Part shown: positions 54,786 to 64,000 of the stretch, piece by piece
Layout: each line of letters starts with the position of its first letter
Position numbering within the stretch: position 1 is the first letter of the stretch
Assembly: GCF_014280075.1 (NCBI RefSeq)
Contig: NZ_CP047950.1
Span: 930,001-994,000 of the forward strand
Origin: Synechococcus sp. A15-62
Lineage (GTDB): Bacteria > Cyanobacteriota > Cyanobacteriia > PCC-6307 > Cyanobiaceae
Length of the DNA stretch: 64,000 bases
Direction: 5' to 3'
Notes under the pieces: generated by a model
What the model was told of the DNA's origin: nothing
The model's input: only the letters and a program-made list of their open reading frames with translations
Database searches by the model: none
Made by a program: the position numbers and the translations under genes

Positions 54786-55832
54786 ATGTCCTCAGACCCC
54801 CGTTCCTGGTCCGGTTGCTTGGAGCATCTGCTGCAGGGCAACAACCTCAGCTCCGACGAGGCCAATGCCCTGATGCATGCCTGGCTGGCTGAACAGCTCG
54901 AGCCTGTGCAGACCGGGGCGTTCCTGGCTGGTCTGAGGGCCAAGGGGATGGTGGCCGATGAGCTGGCTGCAATGGCTGCTGTCCTTCGCGAGGCCTGCCC
55001 CCTTCCCTGCGCCCGGCCCGATCTGGCCATGGTCGACACCTGCGGCACCGGTGGTGATGGTGCAGACACCTTCAACATCTCCACGGCTGTCGCCTTCACC
55101 GCCGCGGCTTGCGGGGTCAACGTGGCCAAACACGGCAACCGCAGCGCCAGCGGCAAAGTCGGCTCAGCCGATGTGCTTGATGGGCTCGGTCTCAACCTCA
55201 AGGCTCCGTTGAACAAGGTGGTGGAGGCTTTGCCGGGCACCGGTGTCACCTTCCTGTTCGCTCCCGCCTGGCACCCAGCTCTTGTGAATTTGGCGCCGCT
55301 GCGACGCAGCCTGGGGGTGCGCACGGTGTTCAATCTGCTCGGGCCCCTGGTCAATCCGCTCCAGCCCCAGGCGCAAGTTCTTGGCGTGGCCCGACCGGAG
55401 CTTCTCGATCCCATGGCGGGAGCTCTGCAGCAATTGGGCTTGAGCCGTGCGGTTGTGGTTCATGGTGCTGGGGGCCTCGATGAGGCTTCCTTGGCGGGTC
55501 CCAATGCCTTGCGGCTGATCGAATCCGGGGGCATCACCACAAAAGAGGTGTCTCCTGAAGACCTGGGACTGACCTGTGCCGGTCTCGATCAGCTGCGTGG
55601 TGGTGACTGCGCTGTGAACCAGCAGATCCTTCAGAACGTTTTGCAGGGACAGGGTTCTCAGGCGCAAACAGAGGTGGTGGCCTTCAACACAGCACTGGTG
55701 CTCTGGGCTGCCGGGCTGCAAGTCGAGCTGCCGGCTGCTGTTGCTCAGGCTCTGGCTGTTCTCAGCCAGGGCAAGGCCTGGGACAAGCTTGTCGCCTTGC
55801 GGGAGGCCCTGTCCGACGGAGATGGAGAATGA
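54786..55832 (+). CDS. trpD: Anthranilate phosphoribosyltransferase
   Basis: A 348-residue enzyme of tryptophan synthesis that moves phosphoribose to anthranilate. The PRPP loop is [23 protein letters not shown] (GTGGD), followed by [23 protein letters not shown] and [18 protein letters not shown]. The ATG at 54786 matches the family start; the open frame upstream is not conserved in appearance. carA follows 28 bases after its stop. Confidence 0.97.
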   Translation: MSSDPRSWSGCLEHLLQGNNLSSDEANALMHAWLAEQLEPVQTGAFLAGLRAKGMVADELAAMAAVLREACPLPCARPDLAMVDTCGTGGDGADTFNISTAVAFTAAACGVNVAKHGNRSASGKVGSADVLDGLGLNLKAPLNKVVEALPGTGVTFLFAPAWHPALVNLAPLRRSLGVRTVFNLLGPLVNPLQPQAQVLGVARPELLDPMAGALQQLGLSRAVVVHGAGGLDEASLAGPNALRLIESGGITTKEVSPEDLGLTCAGLDQLRGGDCAVNQQILQNVLQGQGSQAQTEVVAFNTALVLWAAGLQVELPAAVAQALAVLSQGKAWDKLVALREALSDGDGE

Positions 55833-55860
55833 ATGACTGATGACCTGCGGCGGCCCTTCG

Positions 55861-57000
55861 ATGCCCGATTCCCCATCAGACAAGGCTTATCTCGTCCTTG
55901 CCGATGGCACGGTTCTCACCGGTGTCGGCTTCGGCCATCGCGGCACCACCATCGGTGAGGTGGTGTTCAACACCGGCATGACCGGATATCAGGAGGTGCT
56001 CACAGACCCCTCCTACGCCGGGCAGCTGGTGAGCTTCACCTATCCCGAACTCGGCAACACCGGCGTGAATGCTGACGACCAGGAAGCTGACCGCCCCCAC
56101 GCCTGTGGCGTGATTGCCCGCCAGCTGGCCCCATTGCCCAGCAACTGGCGCTGTGAACAGACCCTTGAGAGCTGGATGCAGACCCATCAGCTGGTGGGCA
56201 TCAGCGGTTTGGACACCCGCGCTTTGGTGCGGCACCTGCGTGAAGTGGGGGCGATGAATGGTGTGATCAGCAGTGACGGCCAGACCCCGGCGCAGTTGCT
56301 GGAGCTCCTGAAGCAGGCCCCGTCGATGCAGGGTCTGAACCTGGCGGACCGCGTCACCACCAAGCAGCCTTACCAGTGGAACCAAGCCTGTACTGTGGGC
56401 TTCGATCAACGCTTGCAGCGCCGCAGCGACGCTCCCTTCCGCGTTGTCGCCATCGATTTCGGCATCAAGCGCGCCATTCTCGATCGCCTCGTTGCCCACG
56501 GCTGTGACGTCACGGTTCTTCCTGCAAACACGGATCTGGCCACGGTTCGCTCCCATCGCCCGGATGGTGTCTTCCTGTCCAACGGCCCTGGCGACCCAGC
56601 GGCGGTGAGCCAGGGCATTGCTCTGGCCAAGTCATTGCTGGACGAGCCCGATCTGCCGCTGTTCGGGATCTGTCTGGGGCATCAGATTCTTGGTTTGGCC
56701 CTCGGTGGCGAGACCTTCAAGCTCCCCTATGGCCATCGTGGTTTGAATCACCCCTGTGGCACCACAGGCCAGGTTGAGATCACCAGTCAGAACCACGGTT
56801 TTGCCCTGTCCGCCGACTCCCTGGACCAAGGCGTCGTCGACGTCACCCATTTCAATCTGAACGACCGCACCGTGGCGGCGATTGCCCATCGTCAGAAGCC
56901 TGTTTTCGGGGTGCAATACCACCCGGAAGCCAGTCCGGGCCCCCATGATGCGGATCATCATTTCGGCCGCTTTGTGACGCTGATGGCCGATCGCCGTTGA
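55861..57000 (+). CDS. carA: Carbamoyl-phosphate synthase small subunit
   Basis: A 379-residue glutaminase subunit that feeds ammonia to CarB for arginine and pyrimidine synthesis. The N-terminal [21 protein letters not shown] block is typical, and the class I amidotransferase domain has FLSNGPGDP, the catalytic Cys in [15 protein letters not shown], and the His-x-Glu pair in [18 protein letters not shown] 55861 fits the family; ATG 55840 would add seven residues. The carB gene is not in the window. Confidence 0.97.
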   Translation: MPDSPSDKAYLVLADGTVLTGVGFGHRGTTIGEVVFNTGMTGYQEVLTDPSYAGQLVSFTYPELGNTGVNADDQEADRPHACGVIARQLAPLPSNWRCEQTLESWMQTHQLVGISGLDTRALVRHLREVGAMNGVISSDGQTPAQLLELLKQAPSMQGLNLADRVTTKQPYQWNQACTVGFDQRLQRRSDAPFRVVAIDFGIKRAILDRLVAHGCDVTVLPANTDLATVRSHRPDGVFLSNGPGDPAAVSQGIALAKSLLDEPDLPLFGICLGHQILGLALGGETFKLPYGHRGLNHPCGTTGQVEITSQNHGFALSADSLDQGVVDVTHFNLNDRTVAAIAHRQKPVFGVQYHPEASPGPHDADHHFGRFVTLMADRR

Positions 57001-57036
57001 TCAGGTGGTAGCCCACGCTCAGCATCACTACACTTC

Positions 57037-57432
57037 GTGCCGATGATGCCTGGGGGGCTTGATCCCATCAGCGAACTGCAACGACTGACCGTCTCTCTCC
57101 GGGGCGGATTCGAACAGAAAGATGGCTGTTTGGTGTTTCATTTCACCGGTCAGTTGGATGCGTACTCCGAGAAGCAGTTCACGGAGTACGTGGCTGATGT
57201 CTTGAAAGCCAACAAGCTTCCGGCTGTTCTTGACCTCAGCAAGATCGATTTCCTGGATTCATCCGGTCTTGGTGCCCTGGTGCAGCTGGCCAAGCAATGC
57301 ACGGATTCAAAGCGGTCTTTCCTGCTGGTGGGGAACACCAGGGTGTCGCAGACCGTGAAGTTGGTGCGTCTTGAGGAGTTTCTCCATCTAGTGGAGGATC
57401 TTCCGACAGCTCTGAACCAGCTGGCCGCTTGA
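57037..57432 (+). CDS. STAS-domain protein (anti-sigma-factor-antagonist-like)
   Basis: A 131-residue STAS protein. GQLDAYSEKQFTEYVADVLKANKLPAVLDLSKIDFLDSSGLGALVQL carries the phosphorylatable Ser (DSSGLG). Such proteins bind anti-sigma factors when unphosphorylated, controlled by a PP2C phosphatase and a kinase, none of which is nearby. GTG 57037 or ATG 57043 starts it. The stop overlaps the TTG of mrnC (TTGA). Confidence 0.9.
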   Translation: MPMMPGGLDPISELQRLTVSLRGGFEQKDGCLVFHFTGQLDAYSEKQFTEYVADVLKANKLPAVLDLSKIDFLDSSGLGALVQLAKQCTDSKRSFLLVGNTRVSQTVKLVRLEEFLHLVEDLPTALNQLAA

Positions 57433-57839
57433 GCGACTGGATACGCAACCAGGGTCCCAGCGGCATCAACGAACCGTTGGGACCATTGCAACTGGCTTGG
57501 ATTGGCGATGCCGTCTGGGAGCTGCACCAACGGCTGCGCCATGGAGCAAAGCCTGGACGCTCTGATCAATTGCACCGGGCTGTGGTGGCCGATGTCCGTG
57601 CTGATGCCCAGTCCCGCCTGCTGAGCTGGTTGGAAGACCGTGAACTTCTCAGTTCAGAAGAACTCGACTTGGTGCGTCGGGGCCGCAACAGTGCCGGTCG
57701 GGGTCCACGGCGTGCAGACGCTGCGGCTTATGGAAGGGCCACAGGATTTGAGACAATGGTGGGCTGGCTGTTTCTGAACAATCCAGCCCGGCTTGCGGAG
57801 CTCTTCGATCACCTGGAGCAAGCCGGATCCAACCCATAA
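57429..57839 (+). CDS. mrnC: Mini-ribonuclease III
   Basis: A 136-residue RNase III catalytic domain without a double-stranded-RNA-binding domain. The motif LAWIGDAVWELHQRLR replaces the usual ERLEFLGDA and LVRRGRNSAGRGPRRADAAAYGRATGFETMVGWLFL holds the second acidic cluster. In Bacillus it trims 23S rRNA precursors. The TTG start overlaps the STAS stop. rlmB, also a 23S rRNA enzyme, follows 16 bases downstream. Confidence 0.92.
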   Translation: MSDWIRNQGPSGINEPLGPLQLAWIGDAVWELHQRLRHGAKPGRSDQLHRAVVADVRADAQSRLLSWLEDRELLSSEELDLVRRGRNSAGRGPRRADAAAYGRATGFETMVGWLFLNNPARLAELFDHLEQAGSNP

Positions 57840-57855
57840 CGTTGCCTCGCACACC

Positions 57856-59484
57856 ATGAGCCCTCGCTTTGAACGCCGCTCCAGCGGCCCATCCCGCGAT
57901 GGCCGTTCGGGGCCAGGGGGAGGTGGGGGCGGTCGACCACCAGGAGGAAGGCCGGCGAGTGGACGAGCATCTGCTGGCCGTTCCTCGATGGGGCGATCAG
58001 ATAGCGGTCGCCCCATGCCCAGTAACCGTCGTTTCGATGGTGGTCGTTCTCCCTATGCCAAACCTGGGCGTGATGGCGGCGGTTATCGCGAACGACGCGT
58101 TCCACGGGATGGAGAGTGGGACCAGTCCCGAGGTGGTGACCGGCCCGGTAACCGCTTTGCTGAGCGTTCCGGTGATCGACCCGGTTATCGGTTCAAGGAG
58201 CGGTCTGGGGATCGTTTCGGTGATCGACCAGGTGATCGATCCGGAGAACGCTTCGGTGATCGTCCGAAAGAGCGGTTCGGCAACCGTTCCCGTTCCTTCG
58301 ACCGAGATCAGAACGCCTCCCGTGCAGACGCTCAGAACGAACGCTCTGGGCCTGGACGTTTTCGCGATCGCAACGATCGTTATGGCGACCGCCGTCGTTC
58401 AGGCGATGAACGACGCCAACCGTCCCAGCGCTCCAGATCCCGCTACGACGAGGGCCGTTCCCAGCGCCCGGATCCAGCACCGGAGGCCGCAGCGGCCACA
58501 CCCCCGGCGGACGATCTGATTTGGGGGCGTCATGCCACCCAGGCCGCTTTGGAAGCGGGACGCCCCATCCATCGCATCTGGTGCACTGCGGAGATGCGCA
58601 GTGCCTCCAAATTTCTTCAGCTCCTGCGCGATGCCAAGGCTTCGGGGGTTCTCGTGGAAGAGGTGACCTGGGCCAGGCTCGGCCAGATCACAGGTGGATC
58701 CGTTCACCAGGGCATCGCCCTGCAGACGGCGGCGGCGGAGACCCTTGATCTCGACAGCCTCATCGATGGCTGCTCGGATCTGGGGGAACCCCCCCTGTTG
58801 GTGGCCTTGGACGGTGTCACCGACCCCCACAACCTCGGGGCGGTTGTTCGTTCCGCTGAGGCCATGGGAGCCCACGGTGTGGTGATTCCCCAGCGCCGCA
58901 GTGCTGGCTTGACCGGTTCCGCTGCCAAGGTGGCGGCCGGAGCCCTGGAACACCTGCCGGTGGCCCGCGTCGTCAACCTCAATCGTTCTTTGGAGAAGCT
59001 CAAAGACGCCGGCTACAGGGTGGTGGGTCTTGCCGCTGAAGGTGATGTGACCCTCACCGATGTTGACCTCAGTGGGCCGATGGTGCTGGTCACCGGATCC
59101 GAGGACCAAGGCTTGTCGCTGATGACCCGGCGTCATTGCGACCAGTTGGTTCGCATCCCGCTGAGGGGCATCACACCGAGCCTCAATGCCTCCGTCGCCA
59201 CAGCCCTTTGCGTGTACGAGGTGGCCCGGCGCAACTGGATGAAGGACATTCACGGCCAGTCACCGTCTCCGCCGATCCGGCGGCCGAAGCTTGCGGGTGC
59301 TGAATCGCCCGTTGATGCAACTGAGGCGTCAGAGATTGCTGCACTGCCTAAACAGTCTGCTGTCTCTGAACAGCCTGAAGCTCCTGTGGAGAAGGCTCCG
59401 GAACATCGGATTGATCTCGATCTGAACCCATCGCAGCCGGATGCTGCCTTGTCGTTCGATCAGAACATCCAGCTATCTCCCTGA
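57856..59484 (+). CDS. rlmB: 23S rRNA 2'-O-ribose methyltransferase with long RGG-like N-terminus
   Basis: A protein of 542 residues. The first 215 or so are low-complexity, made of Arg, Gly, Asp, Ser and Pro in repeats such as GDRPGYRFKERSGDR and GERFGDRPKERFG. The SpoU/TrmH (RlmB) domain begins DDLIWGRHATQAALEAG and has LVALDGVTDPHNLGAVVRSAEAMGAHGVVIP, VVLVTGSEDQGLSLMTRRHCDQLVRIPL and SLNASVATALCVYEVAR, the SPOUT motifs. It methylates a guanosine of 23S rRNA (G2251 in E. coli). An acidic tail of 80 residues ends it. The basic extension is much longer than in E. coli RlmB. Confidence 0.95.
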   Translation: MSPRFERRSSGPSRDGRSGPGGGGGGRPPGGRPASGRASAGRSSMGRSDSGRPMPSNRRFDGGRSPYAKPGRDGGGYRERRVPRDGEWDQSRGGDRPGNRFAERSGDRPGYRFKERSGDRFGDRPGDRSGERFGDRPKERFGNRSRSFDRDQNASRADAQNERSGPGRFRDRNDRYGDRRRSGDERRQPSQRSRSRYDEGRSQRPDPAPEAAAATPPADDLIWGRHATQAALEAGRPIHRIWCTAEMRSASKFLQLLRDAKASGVLVEEVTWARLGQITGGSVHQGIALQTAAAETLDLDSLIDGCSDLGEPPLLVALDGVTDPHNLGAVVRSAEAMGAHGVVIPQRRSAGLTGSAAKVAAGALEHLPVARVVNLNRSLEKLKDAGYRVVGLAAEGDVTLTDVDLSGPMVLVTGSEDQGLSLMTRRHCDQLVRIPLRGITPSLNASVATALCVYEVARRNWMKDIHGQSPSPPIRRPKLAGAESPVDATEASEIAALPKQSAVSEQPEAPVEKAPEHRIDLDLNPSQPDAALSFDQNIQLSP

Positions 59485-59541
59485 AAACAGCGCTTTTTAC
59501 CAGGATCTCGGGGCACAATGCCCCAAGGTCCTGTTCCTCCC

Positions 59542-59787
59542 ATGAGTCCCCTGATTCGGCCGCTGCGCAGCCTGGCCAATGGCTTTGGAGTCGCTTGGTG
59601 GGCGCGTGTTCAGACCTCAGGCCCTGATGTGACCTATTGGTTCGGTCCTTTCATTACCCGCAAGGGGCTGGAGAGCGAGCTCAGCTCCTTCCTGGACGAC
59701 GTCAAGTCGGAGCAACCCCAGTCGATCAGCCATTCCCTGCTGCGGACCCGGCGCTCCGAGCCCCTCACCATCTCCGCTGAGGGCTGA
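59542..59787 (+). CDS. DUF1816 family protein, 81 aa
   Basis: An 81-residue protein, ATG 59542 (an upstream ATG at 59518 is possible). It matches the DUF1816 pattern of cyanobacteria: [41 protein letters not shown]. The family is linked by some annotators to phycobilisome or photosynthetic contexts, with no settled function. gatA starts 28 bases after it. Confidence 0.85.
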   Translation: MSPLIRPLRSLANGFGVAWWARVQTSGPDVTYWFGPFITRKGLESELSSFLDDVKSEQPQSISHSLLRTRRSEPLTISAEG

Positions 59788-59815
59788 TCCTGCGGCTGAT
59801 AGCGTCCTTGCTGCA

Positions 59816-61291
59816 ATGGATCGCAGGGACATGACGATCAGCGCGTGGCGTCAGCAACTGCAGAGCGGCGAGATTTCCTCCCGCGAGCTCGTTGATCAGC
59901 ACCTCAAGCGGCTCGAAAGTTCTGAGCCTTCGCTGAACGCTTTTGTTGAAGTCACGGCCGATCAGGCCCGTGCTGAAGCGTCCCGCATTGATGAAGCCCG
60001 GGCCGCCGGAGAGGCCCTTGGCCCCCTGGCTGGATTGCCGCTGGCGATCAAGGACAACCTCTGCACCAAAGGTGTTCGCACCACCTGTTCCAGCCGCATG
60101 CTCGAGCAGTTCGTGCCGCCCTACGAATCCACGGTCACCGAGCGGCTCTGGCAGGCCGGAGGTGTGTTGGTGGGCAAGACAAATCTGGATGAGTTCGCCA
60201 TGGGTGGCTCAACCGAAACGTCCGCGTTCGGTGCCACACAGAACCCCTGGAATACCGCCCATGTGCCGGGTGGAAGCTCCGGTGGCAGCGCAGCGGCTGT
60301 CGCCGCCGGCAGTTGCGTCGCTTCCCTTGGTTCCGACACCGGTGGTTCCATCCGCCAACCGGCATCCTTCTGTGGAGTGGTGGGCCTCAAGCCCACCTAT
60401 GGACGCGTCAGCCGTTGGGGTCTGGTGGCCTTTGCCAGTTCCCTCGATCAGGTGGGTCCATTCGCCGGCAGCGTTGCTGATGTGGCCGAACTGCTCCAGG
60501 TAATCGCCGGGCCCGACCCCCGCGATTCCACTTGTCTTGATGCGGCTGTTCCTGATTTCAGCGCTGGCCTCAGCCAGTCCATTAGGGGCCTCAAGGTGGG
60601 GGTGATCAAGGAGTGCTTCGACGCCGAAGGCCTCGATCCTGAGGTGAAAGCATCGGTGCAGGCCTCTGCTGCCCAGCTTGAGGCTCTTGGGGCTGAACTG
60701 GTGGAGGTGAGCTGCCCCCGGTTCAACGACGGCATCGCCACTTACTACGTGATCGCCCCATCGGAGGCGTCCGCCAATCTGGCGCGATACGACGGTGTCA
60801 AATATGGCTTCCGTGCCGAAGACGCCGAGAGCCTTGCCGCGATGACGGCGCGAAGCCGAGCTGAAGGGTTTGGCGCTGAGGTGCAACGACGAATCCTGAT
60901 CGGCACCTACGCCCTGTCCGCCGGATACGTCGATGCTTACTACAAAAAGGCGCAGCAGGTGCGCACCCTGATCCGGCGGGACTTCGATGCTGCCTTCAAG
61001 AGTGTGGATGTGCTGCTCACGCCAACAGCGCCCTCCACGGCCTTCAAGGCTGGCGCCCACGCCGACGACCCTCTGGCGATGTATCTGGCTGACCTGCTGA
61101 CGATTCCGGTCAACCTGGCTGGACTTCCGGCCATCAGTGTTCCCTGTGGATTCAGTGCGGCGGGTCTGCCCATCGGGATGCAACTGATTGGCAACGTGTT
61201 GGATGAACCGCGTTTGCTTCAGGTGGCCCATCAGTACGAGCAGGCTGCGCAGGTGTTTGCATCACGCCCGGAAGCTGCGCTGGTTCCCTGA
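59816..61291 (+). CDS. gatA: Glu-tRNA(Gln) amidotransferase subunit A
   Basis: A 491-residue amidase of the GatCAB complex, which turns Glu-tRNA(Gln) into Gln-tRNA(Gln). The Ser-cisSer-Lys triad is Lys in [13 protein letters not shown], and Ser in [15 protein letters not shown] plus [33 protein letters not shown] 59816 or 59831 starts it. gatB and gatC are not adjacent, which is normal in cyanobacteria. Confidence 0.97.
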   Translation: MDRRDMTISAWRQQLQSGEISSRELVDQHLKRLESSEPSLNAFVEVTADQARAEASRIDEARAAGEALGPLAGLPLAIKDNLCTKGVRTTCSSRMLEQFVPPYESTVTERLWQAGGVLVGKTNLDEFAMGGSTETSAFGATQNPWNTAHVPGGSSGGSAAAVAAGSCVASLGSDTGGSIRQPASFCGVVGLKPTYGRVSRWGLVAFASSLDQVGPFAGSVADVAELLQVIAGPDPRDSTCLDAAVPDFSAGLSQSIRGLKVGVIKECFDAEGLDPEVKASVQASAAQLEALGAELVEVSCPRFNDGIATYYVIAPSEASANLARYDGVKYGFRAEDAESLAAMTARSRAEGFGAEVQRRILIGTYALSAGYVDAYYKKAQQVRTLIRRDFDAAFKSVDVLLTPTAPSTAFKAGAHADDPLAMYLADLLTIPVNLAGLPAISVPCGFSAAGLPIGMQLIGNVLDEPRLLQVAHQYEQAAQVFASRPEAALVP

Positions 61292-61361
61292 GTTGCGCCA
61301 CATGTGGGGGCTTGTGTTCTCCCTGAACGCTGGATCTTGCGTCAGGTCCTAACCTGACCCT

Positions 61362-64000
61362 ATGGCTTTTGTTCCTCTCCACAACCACAGCGACTACAGC
61401 CTTCTCGATGGCGCGTCGCAGCTGCCGGCCATGGTTGAGCGGGCAAAACAGCTGGGCATGCCTGCCATCGCCCTGACAGATCACGGCGTGATGTACGGCG
61501 CGATTGAGCTGCTGAAGCTCTGTCAGGGAACTGATCTCAAGCCGATCATCGGCAACGAGATGTATGTGATCAACGGGTCCATTGACGATCCGCAACCCAA
61601 GAAAGAGAAGCGATATCACCTGGTGGTGCTGGCCAAAAATGCCACCGGCTACCGCAATCTGGTGAAGCTCACCAGCATCAGCCACCTGCGGGGGATGAGG
61701 GGACGCGGGATCTTCTCCCGTGCCTGCATCGACAAGGAGCTGCTGAAGCAACACAGCGAGGGCCTGATCATCGCCACGGCCTGTCTCGGTGGCGAGATTG
61801 CTCAGGCGATTCTTCGGGGGCGCCCCGATGTGGCATGCAAGGTGGCGGCTTGGTATCAGGAGGTTTTCGGCGACGACTACTACCTCGAGATCCAGGACCA
61901 TGGATCTCCTGAGGATCGGATCGTCAACGTCGAGATCGTCAAAATTGCCAAGGAACTCGGCATCCAGATCGTTGCGACCAACGATGCCCACTACCTGAGC
62001 AAGCAGGACGTTGAAGCCCACGATGCCTTGCTCTGCGTGCTCACCGGCAAGCTGATCACCGATGAGAAGCGGCTGCGTTACACCGGCACCGAATACATCA
62101 AAACCGAAGAGGAGATGGGCCTTCTCTTCGGGGATCACCTCGAGCCTGAGGTGGTTCAGGAAGCGATCGCCAACACCGTCAAGGTGGCCGAGAAGGTGGA
62201 GCCTTACGACATCCTTGGCCGCTATCAAATGCCCCGCTTCCCCATCCCCGAGGGCCACACCCCCGTCAGCTACCTGCGGGAGGTGACGGAGCAGGGATTG
62301 CGGGATCGGCTCGAGCTGAGTCCTGAGGCTTCCTTGCCCGACGACTATGCCGAGCGCATGGCCCATGAGCTCAAGATCATGGAGCAGATGGGATTCCCCA
62401 CCTACTTCCTGGTGGTCTGGGATTACATCCGTTTCGCCCGGGAACAGAACATTCCCGTCGGTCCGGGTCGTGGCTCCGCCGCAGGGTCGCTTGTCGCGTA
62501 CTGCCTGGGAATCACCAACATTGATCCGATCACCAACTGCCTGTTGTTCGAGCGCTTCCTTAATCCGGAACGCAAGTCGATGCCTGATATCGACACCGAC
62601 TTCTGCATCGAGCGTCGTGGTGAGGTGATCGACTACGTCACAGAGCGCTATGGCGAGGACAAGGTGGCCCAGATCATCACCTTCAACCGGATGACGTCAA
62701 AGGCGGTTTTGAAGGATGTGGCCAGGGTGCTCGACATCCCCTACGGCGATGCCGACCGTCTGGCGAAGCTGATCCCGGTGGTTCGTGGCAAGCCCGCGAA
62801 GCTCAAGGCGATGATCGGCGAGGAATCCCCCAACCCCGAGTTTCGCGAGAAATACGAGGCGGATCCAACGGTGAAGCGTTGGGTGGACATGGCGATGCGG
62901 ATTGAAGGCACCAACAAAACCTTCGGTGTTCACGCAGCTGGTGTGGTCATCGCTGCTGACCCTCTCGATGAACTGGTGCCGCTGCAGCGCAACAACGATG
63001 GTCAGGTGATCACGCAGTACTTCATGGAAGACGTGGAATCCATGGGTCTGTTGAAGATGGATTTCCTGGGGTTGAAGAACCTCACGATGATCGAAAAGAC
63101 CCTCGAACTGGTGGAGGTCAGCAGTGGCACCCGTGTCGATCCCGACAAACTGCCGCCCCAGGATGAAGAGACCTTTGCACTTCTGGCGAGAGGTGATCTG
63201 GAGGGGATCTTCCAGTTGGAATCCAGCGGAATGCGGCAGATCGTGCGTGATCTCAAGCCGTCATCCCTGGAAGACATCTCCTCGATTCTTGCCCTCTACA
63301 GACCGGGTCCCCTCGATGCTGGCCTGATTCCCAAATTCATCAACCGCAAGCACGGCCGGGAGGCGATCGACTTCGCCCACGCGATTCTTGAGCCGATCCT
63401 GTCCGAGACCTACGGAATCATGGTGTATCAGGAACAGATCATGCGGATAGCGCAGGATCTGGCCGGCTATTCTCTGGGTCAGGCCGACCTGCTTCGGCGT
63501 GCGATGGGCAAGAAAAAAGTATCCGAGATGCAGAAGCACCGCGGCATTTTCGTTCAGGGTGCTGGAGAGCGCGGCGTTGATGAAAAGGTCGCCGACGAAC
63601 TGTTCGATCAGATGGTTCTCTTCGCTGAATACTGCTTCAACAAGAGCCATTCCACGGCCTATGGAGCCGTCACGTATCAGACGGCTTACCTGAAGGCGCA
63701 TTACCCGGTCGCTTACATGGCGGCCCTGCTCACGGTGAATGCTGGAGCTGCCGACAAGGTGCAGCGCTACATCTCCAATTGCAATGCAATGGGCATTGAG
63801 GTGATGCCTCCGGATGTGAATGCCTCACTCACCGATTTCACCCCCAATGGCGATCGGATCCTGTTCGGACTCTCCGCCGTTCGCAACCTTGGTGATGGCG
63901 CGATCCGTCAATTGATTGCCGCCCGCGATAGCGATGGTCCCTTCCGCTCTCTGGCGGATCTGTGCGACCGGATTCCGTCCTCGGTGCTCAACCGTCGTGG
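61362..64000 (+). CDS. dnaE: DNA polymerase III alpha subunit (5' part)
   Basis: About 880 residues of the replicative polymerase, running off the right edge. The PHP domain starts [18 protein letters not shown]; the polymerase acids are in [38 protein letters not shown] is the palm-binding block. The segment [15 protein letters not shown] (junction at 63633/63634) is contiguous, so the split-intein site used by many cyanobacteria is empty and the protein is made in one piece. No frameshift was seen in the visible part. ATG 61362. Confidence 0.98.
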   Translation, partial: MAFVPLHNHSDYSLLDGASQLPAMVERAKQLGMPAIALTDHGVMYGAIELLKLCQGTDLKPIIGNEMYVINGSIDDPQPKKEKRYHLVVLAKNATGYRNLVKLTSISHLRGMRGRGIFSRACIDKELLKQHSEGLIIATACLGGEIAQAILRGRPDVACKVAAWYQEVFGDDYYLEIQDHGSPEDRIVNVEIVKIAKELGIQIVATNDAHYLSKQDVEAHDALLCVLTGKLITDEKRLRYTGTEYIKTEEEMGLLFGDHLEPEVVQEAIANTVKVAEKVEPYDILGRYQMPRFPIPEGHTPVSYLREVTEQGLRDRLELSPEASLPDDYAERMAHELKIMEQMGFPTYFLVVWDYIRFAREQNIPVGPGRGSAAGSLVAYCLGITNIDPITNCLLFERFLNPERKSMPDIDTDFCIERRGEVIDYVTERYGEDKVAQIITFNRMTSKAVLKDVARVLDIPYGDADRLAKLIPVVRGKPAKLKAMIGEESPNPEFREKYEADPTVKRWVDMAMRIEGTNKTFGVHAAGVVIAADPLDELVPLQRNNDGQVITQYFMEDVESMGLLKMDFLGLKNLTMIEKTLELVEVSSGTRVDPDKLPPQDEETFALLARGDLEGIFQLESSGMRQIVRDLKPSSLEDISSILALYRPGPLDAGLIPKFINRKHGREAIDFAHAILEPILSETYGIMVYQEQIMRIAQDLAGYSLGQADLLRRAMGKKKVSEMQKHRGIFVQGAGERGVDEKVADELFDQMVLFAEYCFNKSHSTAYGAVTYQTAYLKAHYPVAYMAALLTVNAGAADKVQRYISNCNAMGIEVMPPDVNASLTDFTPNGDRILFGLSAVRNLGDGAIRQLIAARDSDGPFRSLADLCDRIPSSVLNRR

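Overview
The window is chromosomal DNA of a marine picocyanobacterium, almost certainly a marine Synechococcus. The reasons are a psbA gene for D1, a menaquinone/phylloquinone menD-menB pair, a solanesyl diphosphate synthase and a UbiD-type enzyme for plastoquinone, an S-layer-homology porin of the Som type, two tandem pstS genes followed by a ptrA-like CRP regulator, the cyanobacterial RNA Yfr1, and many very small proteins of cyanobacteria-only families (DUF1651, DUF4278, DUF760, DUF4336, DUF1816, DUF1350). The species call is inference from gene content; no ribosomal RNA is present.

Left part (1-18 kb). A GH57-like glycoside hydrolase leaves the left edge. A CIRCE-like operator lies in front of a MIF-type tautomerase, which is followed by a small protein and a sugar-isomerase-like TIM barrel. 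Next comes the most interesting block: a minus-strand guanidine operon (about 8.5 down to 2.4 kb). A guanidine-I (ykkC) riboswitch precedes a Ni-dependent guanidine hydrolase, HypA- and HypB-like nickel chaperones, a three-gene ABC importer and, unusually, a Rieske non-heme iron oxygenase as last gene. From 8.6 to 18 kb there are mostly tiny genes, the RNA Yfr1, an SDR, a J-domain protein, an orphan ParA, a carotenoid-desaturase-like flavoprotein and a strongly structured probable small RNA.

Middle (18-25 kb). A Som-type porin carries three frameshifts (one 5-base tandem duplication and two single-base losses, summing to zero modulo three). Its leader has a nine-base match to Yfr1 over the ribosome binding site. 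Behind it a 101-base copy of the start of the DUF4336 gene forms a direct repeat with the intact gene at 23.4 kb; between the repeats lie psbA (D1 with Gln130) and several small or broken genes.

Right part (25-64 kb) is dense housekeeping: lepB, menD, menB, an L,D-transpeptidase, glgA, murF, glmU, a MnmD-like methyltransferase, aroA, a UbiD-family enzyme, comB, a nitrilase, a cell-wall amidase, murI, solanesyl-PP synthase, acs, bcp, a DnaQ-like exonuclease, pstS x2, ptrA, tRNA-Pro(GGG), msrA, an ABC exporter, trpD, carA, a STAS protein, mini-RNase III, rlmB, gatA and the start of an unsplit dnaE. Several genes overlap by 4 bases (glgA/ORF/murF, amidase/murI, STAS/mrnC), which suggests translational coupling. 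Cell-wall synthesis genes recur, and phosphate acquisition (pstS, Pho boxes, ptrA) forms a compact unit.
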